NCBI GenBank assembly: GCA_030015575.1
Contig: JASDDO010000008.1
Coordinates: 82,251,965-82,315,964 of the forward strand
Direction: 5' to 3'
DNA from: Agapanthus africanus
Lineage: Eukaryota; Streptophyta; Magnoliopsida; Asparagales; Amaryllidaceae
Length of the DNA stretch: 64,000 nucleotides
Shown here: piece by piece, positions 43,442 to 54,979 of the stretch
How positions within the stretch are numbered: the stretch's first letter is position 1
Layout: every line of letters begins with the position of its first letter
Notes under the pieces: model-generated
Seen by the model: only the letters and a program-made list of their open reading frames with translations
Databases searched by the model: none
Told to the model about the DNA's origin: nothing
Translations under genes and position numbers: made by a program

Positions 43442-43729
43442 TCAGTTACGAGATTGTTCAATATCTTCAGCAATAGACATGGGTTTGGGAGTTACAACAG
43501 GACTCGAAAAAGGAGTATCAACGTAAGAAGGTGGTGAAGGTTGAAATGGTTGATATAATATGGATTGTGGAGTCCAACTGGTTGTCCTAGACGCGTCTAT
43601 TCGATCTTTCAAAGAAATTTTCGGTATGGAAGGGTCGTTCGAAATTCGACCAAAACAAGAAGCGTAGGAAGTAATGTCTGGTTGAGGGTACCAAAGTTCG
43701 GCAAGAGTTTTGTGAGGTGGGGTACCCAT
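43442..43729 (-). CDS. Unrecognised 95-residue ORF upstream of the 360-residue ORF
   Basis: A small open frame 30 bp upstream of the larger ORF on the same strand, starting MGTPPHKTLAELWYPQPD. It is proline- and serine-rich in its second half (PFQPSPPSYVDTPFSSP), like the start of the larger ORF. The two may once have been one reading unit or two cistrons; this cannot be told from one copy. No domain is recognised. Confidence 0.4.
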   Translation of the reverse strand: MGTPPHKTLAELWYPQPDITSYASCFGRISNDPSIPKISLKDRIDASRTTSWTPQSILYQPFQPSPPSYVDTPFSSPVVTPKPMSIAEDIEQSRN

Positions 43730-44877
43730 GATGTGATGAGAGGAAGGAGAAGAAAAAGAATGTGATTTTTTATATATATTTTTATATATTTTTAAAAAGA
43801 ATGTTTGTTTTTGGGAGTTTTGAAAATTTTGAAAGTGTTTTTTTTAGAAAGAGTTTTTGCAAAATTTGTACGGAACTACGACACAATTTCAAACAACCAC
43901 AGTTTAAACATGCACAATCAAACCTAGAGTTAGGGTCTCCTAAGTCAACTAGACTGCTCCTAACTGTTCCAAAGCGACAAGCTGTGAGATATCCCTCAAA
44001 TCGCCTCTTCACCGCCAATTGTGGGCAGGTAAGCACAAATGAAGAAAGGAGGGATCCGCTCACGAATCACCGTGAGACGGAACTTTTAAAATTACCTTTC
44101 TCACTTGTCTAGCTTAGACACCACAAAGTCAGGTTTAGATAAATGATTGAATGCCCACAACCTTCCTTTGTCCTAATAAGCGCGAAAGTCCTTAATTGGC
44201 TGAGTCTAAATATTTTTAAATTAGCTCAAGAGTGATGCATATGCTTTTAGTGATTTTTGGGGTCTTAGGAAGGGTAATGAAATCCCCACCCAATCTGGAT
44301 TGGTGTTATAACCCCTTAAAAGTCCGTTTTAAAAATGCAAAGCAGTAAACACACAAAATCTAAAAAACTTGCCAATTTTTTTTTATTTGCGGCGCAAAGA
44401 ATCCTGCACAAAATTGATTTATTGGAGAGGGAGAAGAAGTTTTTGCGCAAAGAACCCTGCAGGAAAATTTTTCAGTGAAGTTCAGGGGGTTACAGAGGAG
44501 ATAAGGAATACTTACAGAGAAATCAGATTGCTGACGTCAGCAAACCGCCGCGGTTCCGCCGCCAATTGCTTGATAATGCCGCGGTTCCGAGGTGAGTAAG
44601 TTGGTTCAGGCCTCTGAGATTTTTCTGTTTTCTGTTGTGGTTCTCCTCTGTCTGTTCAGATCCTCTGTTTGTTGATTTGTTCACTGGGCGCTTTCTAGAT
44701 CTGAATCTGTTCGTCTTCCGTTCCTGCACAATTCGCACAAAAGCAGATCAAAAAATAACAAGATGATTTTTTTTTTATATTTTTGTTTTCTCAGTTTTTA
44801 TAATTTTTTTTCAATTTTAATTAACCCGAAATTACAAAAAGAAAATAACTACCGCTATCCCCGGCAACGGTGCCATT

Positions 44878-46290
44878 TGATTGATGGAGAATTTTCGAGC
44901 GTTTTAAAATCAAAGTTAAGAATACCGCAATTAATAACGATGTCGTTTCGTACCTAGCCGGTTGAGTACGGGTCGGTCCACAGGAAAAACGTGTTCTTTT
45001 CTTATTGTTCTAACGAGTTAAGTCCTATTTTTGGTAGGTTTTGATTTTTATAAAAACTAAGATAGAATTTGATTCGATTTAAAACCTTGCTAGGGTTAGG
45101 ATTTAGGTTAGTTTGGAAAGAGAATTCTACTCACTGCTTCCTTTGCCCTAATTAAGAACATAGGTGTTAGGTTAATAGTCAACAAAGGGGATTAGTAAGA
45201 CTAGGAAGAAACGTAGTTTCTTCCTTTTGGTCCTTATCCGTCCTTTCTTAACTCTTAGCCCTAACCTCTATGTAAATCAACCACAGCCGTTCTAACTAGG
45301 GAATCACCGCTATCTTATAGGATAGGGTGCCGTAGTGAGCGGTATGTGATTGATTAATATAGAGTCCTAATTTAAAAATATTATACGGGAAATAAAGGAG
45401 TGAGAGATGTTCATCTCTCAAACCTACCCAATCCTAACCCTAACAAGTGAGGGATTACTCAGGGTATTAACAATGGAATTCATTTTTATGTTTTATTTTA
45501 AAAACTATCTAAGTTGCAAATAATAAAAGACAAAATAAAATAGCAGATATTAAAAGAACAGATAAAAATACAAGAATTAAATTCAGATAAAAAGTCTTAT
45601 TTTATTGATGCACTCTTGACGATTACAAAGGAATTGAAATTTTAGACTAGAAAATAAAAAGAGGCATGCCCCAAAAGAGGCTGTAGGTTTTCCTATTTAT
45701 AAATAAGAGAAACCCTAGGGTTTACACCTGATCCATATTTGAAATTACAAGACTACCCTAAAAAAGCTGGGTCAAAGCACCGACACCCACCGACACGTGC
45801 ACCGACACGTGCACTGCACGGCTGCGGATCCGCGGCGGAATGCCATGTTTGGCCGTGGATCCGCAGCCATCATGAAGGATCTCTGGCTCAACTTCTCAGG
45901 GTTGTTTCATGTTGCTATTTCCTTCTGTTTTCTTTTCTTAGTTCTTCATAATCTTTTCTACTTTCTTCCAGATTTCCAACAGTACAGAATTTGTGGACTT
46001 TTACCGTAAGCTTTGCGTTGAAGTCTTGAATCTTGTGCTGCCCTCTTACTTTGTACATTGAACTGTTCATTGATCGATGTTTGTTCCTTAAACTGGTAGG
46101 CGGCATCATACAGATTCATCTACTTGTTAGTCGTAGTCTCACATTTGTAGCGTCTTTTCCTGAATTTCACTGTATTGTTTTGAGAACCTGTAACCTGCAA
46201 ATATTTAGCAGACATGGATCAAAAGCACTTATTTATTTGTAATATGATTAAGAATAGGGAATATAATAATACAAAATTCTGATATGAACA
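44878..46290 (-). repeat. 5' LTR of the nested non-autonomous element
   Basis: The LTR is 1413 bp with the same ends as the left LTR. The TATAAATA box is at 45694-45701 (minus strand). Both CACGTG boxes are kept near 45795-45815, but the two GGATCC-centred palindromes have lost symmetry through CG-to-TG or CA changes. Confidence 0.9.
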
Positions 46291-46876
46291 GTTTCTTGGC
46301 GAGGACTTTGATCCCTGTCGGTTGTGGTAGGAAGCTACCAGCCGGGGATAGCTGAGCAAGGGCCCGACTGCCTCTGGGAGGACTTTGGTCCTTAGCGCGG
46401 GAGGGGCTGTAAGAAGCCTACCAAGGACCCTTGGTCGGGCAGGGTTATTGCCCGGTGCCTCTTGGCGAGGGCTTTTGTCCTGAAGGATAGCCGAGCGAGG
46501 GACCCTCGGGCTCGACTGCCTCTAGGAGGGATTTTGATCCCTGTCGGTCGTGGTAGGAAGCTACCAGCCGGGGATAGCCGAGCAGGTTAGCTACTGAGTT
46601 GCCTCTAAGGAGGACTTGGCTCCTTAGTGTTTGGAGCGGCCGTATGAGGCCGGCTAAGGATATCCGGATAGTGAAGTTGCGCGGTTGCCCCTTGGCGAGG
46701 GCTTCGACCCCTGGCGTTGCGAGTAGGGAAGCTACCGACCAGGGATAGCCAAGCGGGATAGCCGCTCGGCCGCCTCTATGGAGGACTTTGATCCTTAGCT
46801 TTGGAGGGCCGTAGGAGGCCTGCTAAGGATAACCGGGCAGTGAAGCTGCGCGGTCGCCTCTTGGTGAGGGCTTTGG
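46291..46876. repeat. Tandem hairpin array, right part
   Basis: The array continues after the nested element with unit starts near 46291, 46370, 46457, 46518, 46601, 46686, 46772 and 46856. The two hairpin types alternate more regularly here, giving a dimer of about 170 bp. One junction is 61 bp and shows a unit with a deletion. Together the two parts hold about 17 units. Confidence 0.8.
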
Positions 46877-46979
46877 ATTGCAAAGACAGAACTCTATTCG
46901 TAATGTTCCGACATTTCTTTATTCGAATGGACAGGATTTTTAGAAAACATTTACATCGTCTTTGCGAAAGGAAGGGTAC

Positions 46980-49900
46980 ACACTTGTTGGCCTTGGCCTT
47001 ATTGGTATAGCTTGAGCTTCTCGGCGTTGTAAGGCCGCGGGAGCTTGCATTCGTCCGCATTTTATAGGCGATAGGCTCCGCCGGGGAGCGTCTCAGAGAC
47101 GAGGAAGGGACCATCCCACTTCGGGGAGAACTTGTGAAGCCTGCTTTGATCAATGAACTCGTTTCGCCGTAGGACCAGATCCCCGGTCTGGAAGGAACGG
47201 TGCTTGACCCGAGCGTTGTAGTATCGGGCCGTTTGTTGTTGATAAGCGGCAGCTCTGATCTGAGCCCGGTCTCTCTTCTCCAACAAAATGTCCAGGTTGG
47301 TCCGTATCGCCGAGGTGTTCGCTTCATCATCGAAGTGCTTGACCCGATGACTGGGTAGCCCGATCTCTGCTGGGACCATTGCCTCAGTCCCGTAGAAAAG
47401 GCTGAAGGGGGTTTTCCCAGTGGGGGTCTTCTTTGACGTGCGCAGGGACCATAAGACCCGGGACAGTTCTTCGACCCAACTTCCTTATCGCCCTTCTAGG
47501 TGGGTCCGGAACCTTGGAGGACGTCTCCGTTAGCGACTTCGGCCTGCCCGTTGCATTGGGGATGCGCGACCGCGGTGAACTTCATGAGGATATGGTATTC
47601 TTTGCAGATGTCCTTCACTTTCTCGTTCTCGAAGTTCGTTCCGTGGTCGGTGATGATACATCTCAGGATGCCGAACCGGAGTATCATATTGTTTTGCAGG
47701 AACTTGATGGTCGTGGCGGCATCCAGTTTCTTGATGGGGACGGCCTCGATCCACTTGGTGAAGTAGTCTACTGCGACGAGGACGTATTTGTGCCCGCCTG
47801 TACCGGTAGGGAACTGGCCGATCATGTCCAATCCCCACTGGGCGAACGGCTACGGGAATGTTAGGGCGGTCACTCGGTAGCGGGGAGGAGAGGGATGCTG
47901 CCGTGGAGCTGGCAACTCTTGCATCTCCTGACTAGTTTCCGGGCGCCCTCATGAATAGTGGGCCAGTAGTACCCCTAGAGCAACGCCTTTTGGATCAAGG
48001 TTCGGGCCTCTTAGTGCACACCGCCAACCCCCTTATGGATTTCCCGGAGGACGCAGTCGACTTTGTGGGGGTTAATGCACCGGAGCAGGGGCCGAGTGAA
48101 GGACTTCTTATAGAGGTTCCCATTGCTCCAGATAAAGTGGCGGGTTTTGGCCCGGAGACGGCGGGCAGCTCCCAGATCTTCTGGGAGTGTGCCGTCCTTC
48201 AAGAATTCCATGAGGGGCTTCCTCCAATCTTGGTCGCCTTCCTGCACCGCATATACGCGGAGTGTTGTCGCTCCGTCTTCCACACTGGGCTGAGGCAAGG
48301 TTTCAAAGAGGATAGACCGCTTATTGTTGGCCGAGTATGATGAAGCCAGCTTGCTTAGGGCGTCGACTTGGGCATTCAGCTGCCTGGGTATTTGTTCTAC
48401 TTGGACTTCGTCAAAGTTCCTATGGAGTTTCCTCATCTCGTCCAGGTATTTCATCATCAGAGGCTCCCGAGCTTCAAAGCGGCCGTTCACTTGACCGACG
48501 ACAAGGGCCGAGTCGCTGCGAATTCGAATTATCTTCAGTCCCAGCCCGACGGCCATGCGCAGTCCAGCCAGGAGGGCTTCGTACTCTTCCGCATTGTTCG
48601 AGGCTTTGAAACCGAGCTTCAGAGAGTACTCCATTTCCGCTTCGTTCGGGCCCCGGATAATGAGGCCGGCATCACAGCCTTCCTCGGTTGAAGACCCGTC
48701 GACGTAGATGACCCACTCAGGAACCGAGCCAGGCCTCTCCGCGATGGGACACTGAGTTGCGAGGGGCGGCATGGACTCCGGTTTCTTGCTAGGGATGGTG
48801 CATTCAACGATGAAATCGGCCAGGGCCTGCGCTTTGATGGCCTGCCTCGGGTGGTATTTTATGTCAAACTAGGATAGTTCCTACCTCCACTTTTCCAAGC
48901 GGCCCGAGGATTCTGGTGATGCAAGGATAGCCCCCAACGGGCGCTCGGTGAGGACGATGATGGTGTGTGCTTGGAAGTAGTGTTGCAGCCTCTTTGAGGC
49001 CACCACGAGGGCTAAGATGATCTTTTCTATGGCTGGGTACCTTATTTCTGCATCCCTAAATACGTGGCTCACATAGTACACCGGCTTCTGTGCTCCACTG
49101 ACCTCCCGGACGAGCACCGAGCCTGCTGCTTGATCGGATACCGCCAGATACAGCGACAGCTCGTCTCCTTCAACTGGTCGGGTGAGCAGTGGTGGCGTCG
49201 TGAGGTGCTTCTTCAATTGGTCGAAGACGGCTTGGCACTCCTCCGACCACTCAAACCTCGGGATCTTCCTCAAAGTTTTAAAGAACGGGAGGCATTTCTC
49301 CCCCGACCTGGACATGAAATGGCTCAGAGCGGCGACTCGTCCCATGAACCGCATGATCTCGACGTTAGTCTTGGGCACGACCATGTTGAGGATAGCGTCG
49401 ATTTTCTCTGGGTTAGCTTCGATTCCACGGTGAGTGACCATAAAACCGAAGAACTTTCCCCCGGTGACTCCGAATGCGCATTTGGTGGGGTTCAGCTTCA
49501 TCTTGAACTTATGGAGCACTTCGAAGGCCTCACCCAGATCCCTGGCATGGTCGGCCGACGAGACGGATTTGACGAGCATATCATCAACGTAGACCTCCAT
49601 ATTCCTGCCGATCTATGGCTTGAACATGCGGTTGACCAACCGTTGGTACGTGGCCCCGGCGTTCTTGAGGCCGAAGGGCATCACCTTGTAGCAATATACC
49701 CCCCGGTCCGTTGTGAATGTGGTAAGATCTTCATCTTCCGGACTCATACGGATCTAATTGTAGCCAGAGAAAGCGTCCATGAAGCTCAACAGCTCGTGGC
49801 CGGCCGAGCTGTCGACGAGCCGATCTATCCGAGGGAGTGGATAGTTGTCCTTGGGGCAGGCATTATTGAGGTCAGTGAAGTCGACGCACATGCGCCACTT

Positions 49901-50770
49901 TCCGCTTGACTTCTTGACCAGAACTACGTTCGCCAGCCACTCCGAGTAGGGTATATTCCTGGTGAAGTTAGCGGCGAGAAGCCGATCAACCTCATTTTCG
50001 ATGGCCTTCTGTTTGACCGGGGCGAAGCTTTGCCTTTTCTGTCTGATGGGTCAGACCGCAGGGTCAACCCCGAGCTTGTGGGAGATGATTTCGGGGTCAA
50101 TCCCAGGCATGTCAGCAGGCGCCCAGGCGAAGACATCGGAGTTATTTTTGAGGAATCTGACCAGGTCATCTCGCTGAGTCCCTGTCAAGAGTGATCCGAC
50201 CTGGACGGTTTTTTCCTCGTCCCCTTTTGTCATGGGCACCTTTGTCAGTGGTTTGACCGGTGTCCCCCGGACATCCTTCCGCTCGTCTTGGGTGTCCAGA
50301 GAACCCTTGATGTCGTTATTTACCTCAGCGTCGTCGGCCGGCTGCTCGGACGAAGATGTTTCGGTAAGGCATACCTTCATGACTCGCTGGTTCCCGTAGA
50401 CCCGACCTATCCCGCCCTGATCGAGAGGGAACTTCATCGCCAGATGGTAGGTCGATATCTGGGCCTGGAAGGAGTTCAGCGTCGGGCGGCCGAGGAGGAC
50501 ATTGTAGGCCGATGGGACCTTTGCTACGATGAAGTCTACAGGCAATGTACGGGTGCGGCCGGGCTCCTCGACGTTGAACTGCAGGGTGACCACCCCTTGC
50601 GCTGGGATGGAGTGGTTGGTGAACCCTGAAAGGACGTGGGAGTTCGGGTTCAAGTCTGCTGGGGTAAGCCCCATGTGTAGAAAGCAGTCGTGGAAGAGGA
50701 TGTCGGCCGAGCTGCCCGAGTCGATAAGTATCCGGTGGACCTCGTACTGGTGGATTCGGGCCGTGATCAC
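46980..50770 (-). CDS. pol: Pol region of the Tat element (protease, RT, RNase H, second RNase H, integrase), broken
   Basis: From 50770 downward there is a retroviral-type protease (ILIDSGSSADILFHD, VLLGRPTLNSF), a reverse transcriptase ending with its EVYVDDMLVKS catalytic box (near 49590), a first RNase H (SLYLAVSDQAAGSVLVRE), a second RNase H (VIYVDGSSTEEGCDAGLII, SNNAEEYEALLAGL; 48770-48011), an integrase core (MDMIGQFPTG, VDYFTKWIEAVPI, ITDHGTNFEN; 47831-47496) and an integrase tail (GDLVLRRNEFID, KFSPKWDGPF; to about 46980). The second, archaeal-type RNase H is characteristic of the Tat lineage. The region is interrupted in several places and does not form one polyprotein. Only about 500 bp separate it from the primer site, so Gag is nearly absent. 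Confidence 0.85.
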
Positions 50771-51302
50771 CAGAGGGTCGTTGTGGGGGGCATGGATATG
50801 CCGTGGGGGTCTCCGTCGCCAAAGGCGATAGGCTCGTGGCCCCTGGCCTTTTTGCTCAGGCGGCCGTTGGCGTTTGTTGCCGGCGTGGGGTGCCGAGTCT
50901 CGCAGGAGCTCGACTTGCCCCGTGTCGTCATGACCATAGTTCTTGATGGGCCCTAGTTCCTTCCGGAGAGGTCCCTTGGGCCCCGCGGTAGGGTGGTCCT
51001 CGAGCTGCCTTAGCGGGCTTCAAGGGCGCGACCCCGTCGAGGGAGGGGATGCCGATCATGCCTGGAAGCAAGCGAGCTGACTGCCACCGCCTCGGCAGGG
51101 ACAGGAGGGCGACAAGGCTCGAGGCGGGGCTCTCCGACGTAGGACTTTGGGGTTGAACGGGAAGGATCGAGGGGCCTGCTACCGCCGGAGTCCGTGAGGC
51201 GGTGGCCGGCGGAGGAGTCGACGACATTCGATGGATCTTCAGGGTGGTCGCTTGCCATGTGGATAGAGATCGGAAGGCCAAATTTGTTTTTTGTGAAGTT
51301 TA

Positions 51303-51321
51303 TTTCCCACAGATGGCGCCA
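51303..51321 (-). other. Primer binding site of the Tat element
   Basis: On the minus strand the site starts TGGCGCCATCTGTGGGAA just inside the 5' LTR. The TGGCGCC core is shared with the element at 1-1972 and is usual in Tat elements. The cognate tRNA is not certain. Confidence 0.65.
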
Positions 51322-51323
51322 AC

Positions 51324-52061
51324 TGATGGAGGTCCTTTTCGGGTCTCCGTCAGATGTTGTCTTCCGTCGATCTCCCGGTGGATTTTGGAGGTGATCTCTT
51401 GTTGCGTGTGGGTCTCAACGGGTTTTGAAGAGATTGATGATTTGAGGAGTTTAGCGCCGAGTACCTGCAAAGAAGTCCCGGGGTGGTTTGGTACCACCGA
51501 GGACCCTCCGACGATCAAGTTAGCACGAGATCCGAGAAGAGTAACGGCTAAGTGGAATAAAAATGGCTTACTTGACCCCTCTATGATGGGGGGTTTATAT
51601 AGTGACGGCAGCACGCAGCAGCAGACACGAGAATCTCGCCGGAAGTTACGCTCCCGACGTCACGCCCGTATAAAGAGCGGATCGCCTATTAATGAGGATC
51701 GTGATAGTGTGGAACGCGGGATGTTGCTGGCAGAGAATCTGCGCATAGCGAGATTTGCGGAGCGGCGGTTACGCCTGTGAGTGGTGGAGTTGGTTGGTCG
51801 GAGGACCGAGGAAGATGGCCTCGGCTGGGAAGCTCGGGAACGAGCTAGAGGGCCGAGGAGTCTTGGTCCTATGGCAGCTCGGGGCGAGCTGAGAAGCCGA
51901 GGAGGCCCATTTTCAGGGGGCTCTGAGGTGAGCCAGCTTGTGCTTACAGGTCAGGTACAGGGGTGGCCTAGTCGGCCTCGGTGGCCCTTTCTTCTGAGTT
52001 CTGGGACACGTCATCTGCCATGTGTCCTGATCTTGGAGATCGCCAATATTGAGCATCATCA
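51324..52061 (-). repeat. 5' LTR of the Tat element
   Basis: The LTR is 738 bp with plus-strand ends TGATGGAGG and GCATCATCA. It is followed by AAAAC, the exact target duplication found before 35835. TATATAA lies on the minus strand near 51594-51600. Confidence 0.9.
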
Positions 52062-52066
52062 AAAAC

Positions 52067-52195
52067 ATAAACATAGAAACCTCCTTAGTTGAATTTGAAA
52101 CTACATGCTTCTTTTCTTGACTTGAGACACGGCAGCCCATATTCTTCTTCACAAAACATGTGCATCCTCTTTCATAGCATTAATTATATGGGGTG
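52067..52195. other. Short unique stretch between the Tat and copia elements
   Basis: This 129-bp piece should be the continuation of the CHY1 copy B intron or other host DNA past the Tat insertion. I could not align it with copy A, and no exon was recognised. Confidence 0.35.
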
Positions 52196-53221
52196 TGTTG
52201 GATGTGAAGGCATGAAGAGAAATGGGAATGCATTTAATTCAATAGGAAAATGAGTGCCAGAGGATGCAGGTGTTATAGTTATTTTAGGGATGATAATTTC
52301 ATCTTTGAAGGCATCCTTGAAGTAAGCATTCCTGTTACACAGAGAATATTTTGGTGAAAGAAAGAAAATGAGCGAGGTATTGTAAAGAGTGCTCTCTGCT
52401 CTTATTGCTTCTTTGAGTGTTCTCCTTTGTGAGTGTTCTCTTTGTAGTGAGGTTTATATGAGTGGGAGAGCTTGTACAATCTCATGTAATTGTTTCTCTT
52501 ATGGAAGTTACTCATCGCGGTTGTAGGATTAGGTCCTGTTAGAGGCCGAACCTGGGTATATCTTATGTTACTGGTTACTTGGTGTCCTCTTTTCTGAGTA
52601 ATTTGATCAGCTGCCTGCTATTTCTTTTTCATTCGATCCTGAAACGTCAGATCCTGTTTCGATTCCGTTACGCTATATCATTTGTTTGTTGTGTTGTGCC
52701 TGTGTGATTCCTTCGTCCTCAGGAGTATCACCGTGCAATACAATAATTTTTACAAGTGGTATCAGAGCATTCATGCTCAGTGTTTTTGGGGTGTTTGGAA
52801 AGATGATGTCGATAAAATATAAAATCAAAAAGTTCGACGGGCGCAACAACTTTAGCCTTTGGAGGCTGCAAATGACTACCCTATTAAAGCAACAGGATGT
52901 GCATAAGTTAGTCTTTGCGAAAGACAAAGTTCCGGCGACGACCACAACAACAGAGTTGGAAGCGATGGAAGACAAGGATTTCGGTTCGATCCAGCTTCAT
53001 TTAACCAACAAAGTTCTTTGCGAGGTCGAGCAATAAACTACGGCGGCTGGGTTATGGAACAAATTGGAGGCTCTGTATATAAAGAAATCTCTCACAAACC
53101 GTCTCTATATGAAGAAACGACTATACATCTTGAAAATAAAAGAGGGGATGTCGGTAAAGCTCAACCAGATCATGATGCACTAGCGTCATGTGGAGATAAA
53201 GATAGAGGACGAGAACCAAGC
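52196..53221 (+). mobile_element. Ty1/copia element, 5' LTR and start of gag, fossil
   Basis: A 559-bp LTR (52196-52754, TGTTGGATG ... TTTTTACA) is followed two bases later by TGGTATCAGAGC (52757-52768), the initiator methionine tRNA primer site. Downstream, from about 52800, the plus strand encodes a copia-type Gag start (KKFDGRNNFSLWRLQMTTLL, then LWNKLEALY). The element is cut at 53221 by the Tekay LTR and the remainder is not in the window. It is broken. Confidence 0.8.
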
Positions 53222-54915
53222 TGTCACGCCCCGCTTCCCAGAGTGCGCAAGATTGGGCACGTGACATAGCCAACCATGCTACCTGTGGGTAGGAAATATC
53301 CATCCACAGTCACATTACGGTTGTAGAGATATCAAGAACAAAATAATAAACTAATCTAATACATGTCCAAATCCATAATAATGAGAGTCAATAAACAATA
53401 AGTGCGGAAGCAAATGATCCAATATAATAATAGAAAGGTACGTCCCATAATGCGGGATCGCACCTGGAAATAAAATGCAATAAACGAACTAACCACTATA
53501 GAACTCAAATCAGCCTGCTGGCTGAAGTACTCCTGCACGGTCGGCGACAGTGGTAAAGAATCTGGGCCATGCAAAACCCAGACGTCAGCGCGTCATGTCA
53601 ACCAAATAATATAAACATGGTAATAAGCAATGCAGGTATGAACATGAAATAAGCAATATTATGAAACAACAGTGCAGGGTAATGTGCAATGGGTAACTAA
53701 ACTGTTCTATCAGGTTTCTACTCTAAAGTCTTTGAAATCAATTGATGAATCGTCGATGTAACTCAATAGTATCCCGTGCGTGCCCGGGACCACGGTCAAG
53801 GTCCTCGGGGCTGAATCCGAGACGTGCCGCTAAGCAGTAATAGGTAGTAGGATGGATGAGTGATGTCAGCATCATCACTCCCGGACTGGCCAAGCCCGTA
53901 AGACTGATCAGAACAAGTATCGAACTGTTGAGTTACAAGTCGGTTTCACCTTTGATTTCCCCATACCCCCAAGTTATGTATGTCAGGTCAGGTATTCAGT
54001 AGTCAAGGACTAATGCCAACACAAAATCCGGTAAAAGTAGGTCTGTCTGGATAGACAGCAGGAATGGTCAGGTTTGGCGGCATTAGGCATGAAATCAGGT
54101 AACAGGTCAGGTCACGTTTCAACAGGTTGAGTCGATATGTACAGGGTGTCATGTCCGGTGTATCAGTACATGTGTCAGGTGTATCAAGATCGGGTCAATA
54201 TGTGATGCAATCAAATGTATGCCGATAACAGGTATAGTAACGAATAAGGAACAACAACAGGAACAGTAAATAACAATATTATTCCATGTAAACACAGTGA
54301 TGCTTTGTATTCTTATTAACAGGTTCAAGCACCCTTGGGGTGCAATAATCACAGGGTAAAACAATATTAATAACACGAAGCAATGAAGCTATTAAAACTA
54401 CAGCATAGATAATAGTCACATGGATGATCTAGCAAGTTAAGCAAGGACGTTCTAATTGGTTTAATTAGTTAAAGTATGGATTGATAGCAGACCGATTAAT
54501 TACAAGAAACTACTATAATGATTCAATGCGAGATTAAGTCTCAAGTTCGAAAACATATGGGTACAGCGGAGCCTGATACGGTTAATGGGAGCTCTACTAT
54601 TATCACTTCTATGTGGGGATTCAACAGGAAAACAGTTAATCTGGCATGCTACTAGGGTTGAACAGGAAGCAATATATGTAATGTGATTTACTGAATAATA
54701 CCTTATTATATCATGGGTAAATGTTACGGCAACTTAAAGTTTGTATTAAGGGAAGTTTTAAGCTTCACTGGCATGTAAGCAAGTATCAAATACTTGCCTC
54801 GGGAACCGAACGGTAATGCAACCATGAAGCACAAAACAATCAGGATAAAAGGAAATGAGCAATACATAACCCTCAACTAGTAATAGAGATAGTATTATTG
54901 GGCTCGGGTGTTACA
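53222..54915 (-). repeat. Left LTR of the tandem Tekay array
   Basis: The LTR is 1694 bp, from TGTCACGCCCCGC to GGGTGTTACA on the plus strand, followed inward by the ATTTCGTCCTCGAAATT box. The preceding CAAGC (53217-53221) is the candidate target duplication; its partner is outside the window. It differs in length and sequence from the 2505-bp LTR at 16000, so this is another Tekay family. Confidence 0.9.
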
Positions 54916-54979
54916 TCATACCCAACTACAAAAGAATTTCGTCCTCGAAATTCCAAGAATACAAGGTAGCTAACTACTG

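Larger units (their letters stand above)
39123..46290 (-). mobile_element. Non-autonomous LTR retrotransposon nested in the Tat element
   Basis: LTRs lie at 39123-40542 and 44878-46290. The primer site next to the right LTR (about 44858-44876) matches the aspartate-tRNA type (TGGCACCGTTGCCGGGGA on the minus strand), and a polypurine tract beside the left LTR reads AAGTTTGGGGGTA, both usual for the Athila/Tat group. The 4.3-kb interior has no protease, reverse transcriptase or integrase, only two minus-strand ORFs of unknown kind. The flanks GCCTC (39118-39122) and GTTTC (46291-46295) are a 5-bp target duplication with two C-to-T type differences. LTR divergence is about 4% by eye over 100 bp. 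Confidence 0.85.
35835..52061 (-). mobile_element. Ty3/gypsy Tat-lineage element, fossil, carrying a nested element
   Basis: The element is bounded by LTRs at 35835-36563 and 51324-52061 and by a perfect 5-bp target duplication AAAAC (35830-35834 and 52062-52066). On the minus strand it runs 5' LTR, primer site (about 51303-51321), a short gag remnant, protease, reverse transcriptase, two RNase H domains, integrase, a tandem repeat array, an antisense ORF, polypurine tract (36564-36578) and 3' LTR. The double RNase H and antisense ORF identify the Tat lineage. The LTRs differ by about 5% over the first 125 bp by eye, so it is older than the Tekay copies. Without the nested insertion it would be about 9.1 kb. 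It is broken, with at least six breaks, and gag is mostly absent. It is inserted in a CHY1 copy B intron. Confidence 0.9.

Noticed and set aside
49064-49909. 281-codon open frame on the plus strand
   Set aside because: It is the antisense shadow of the Tat reverse transcriptase and RNase H region.
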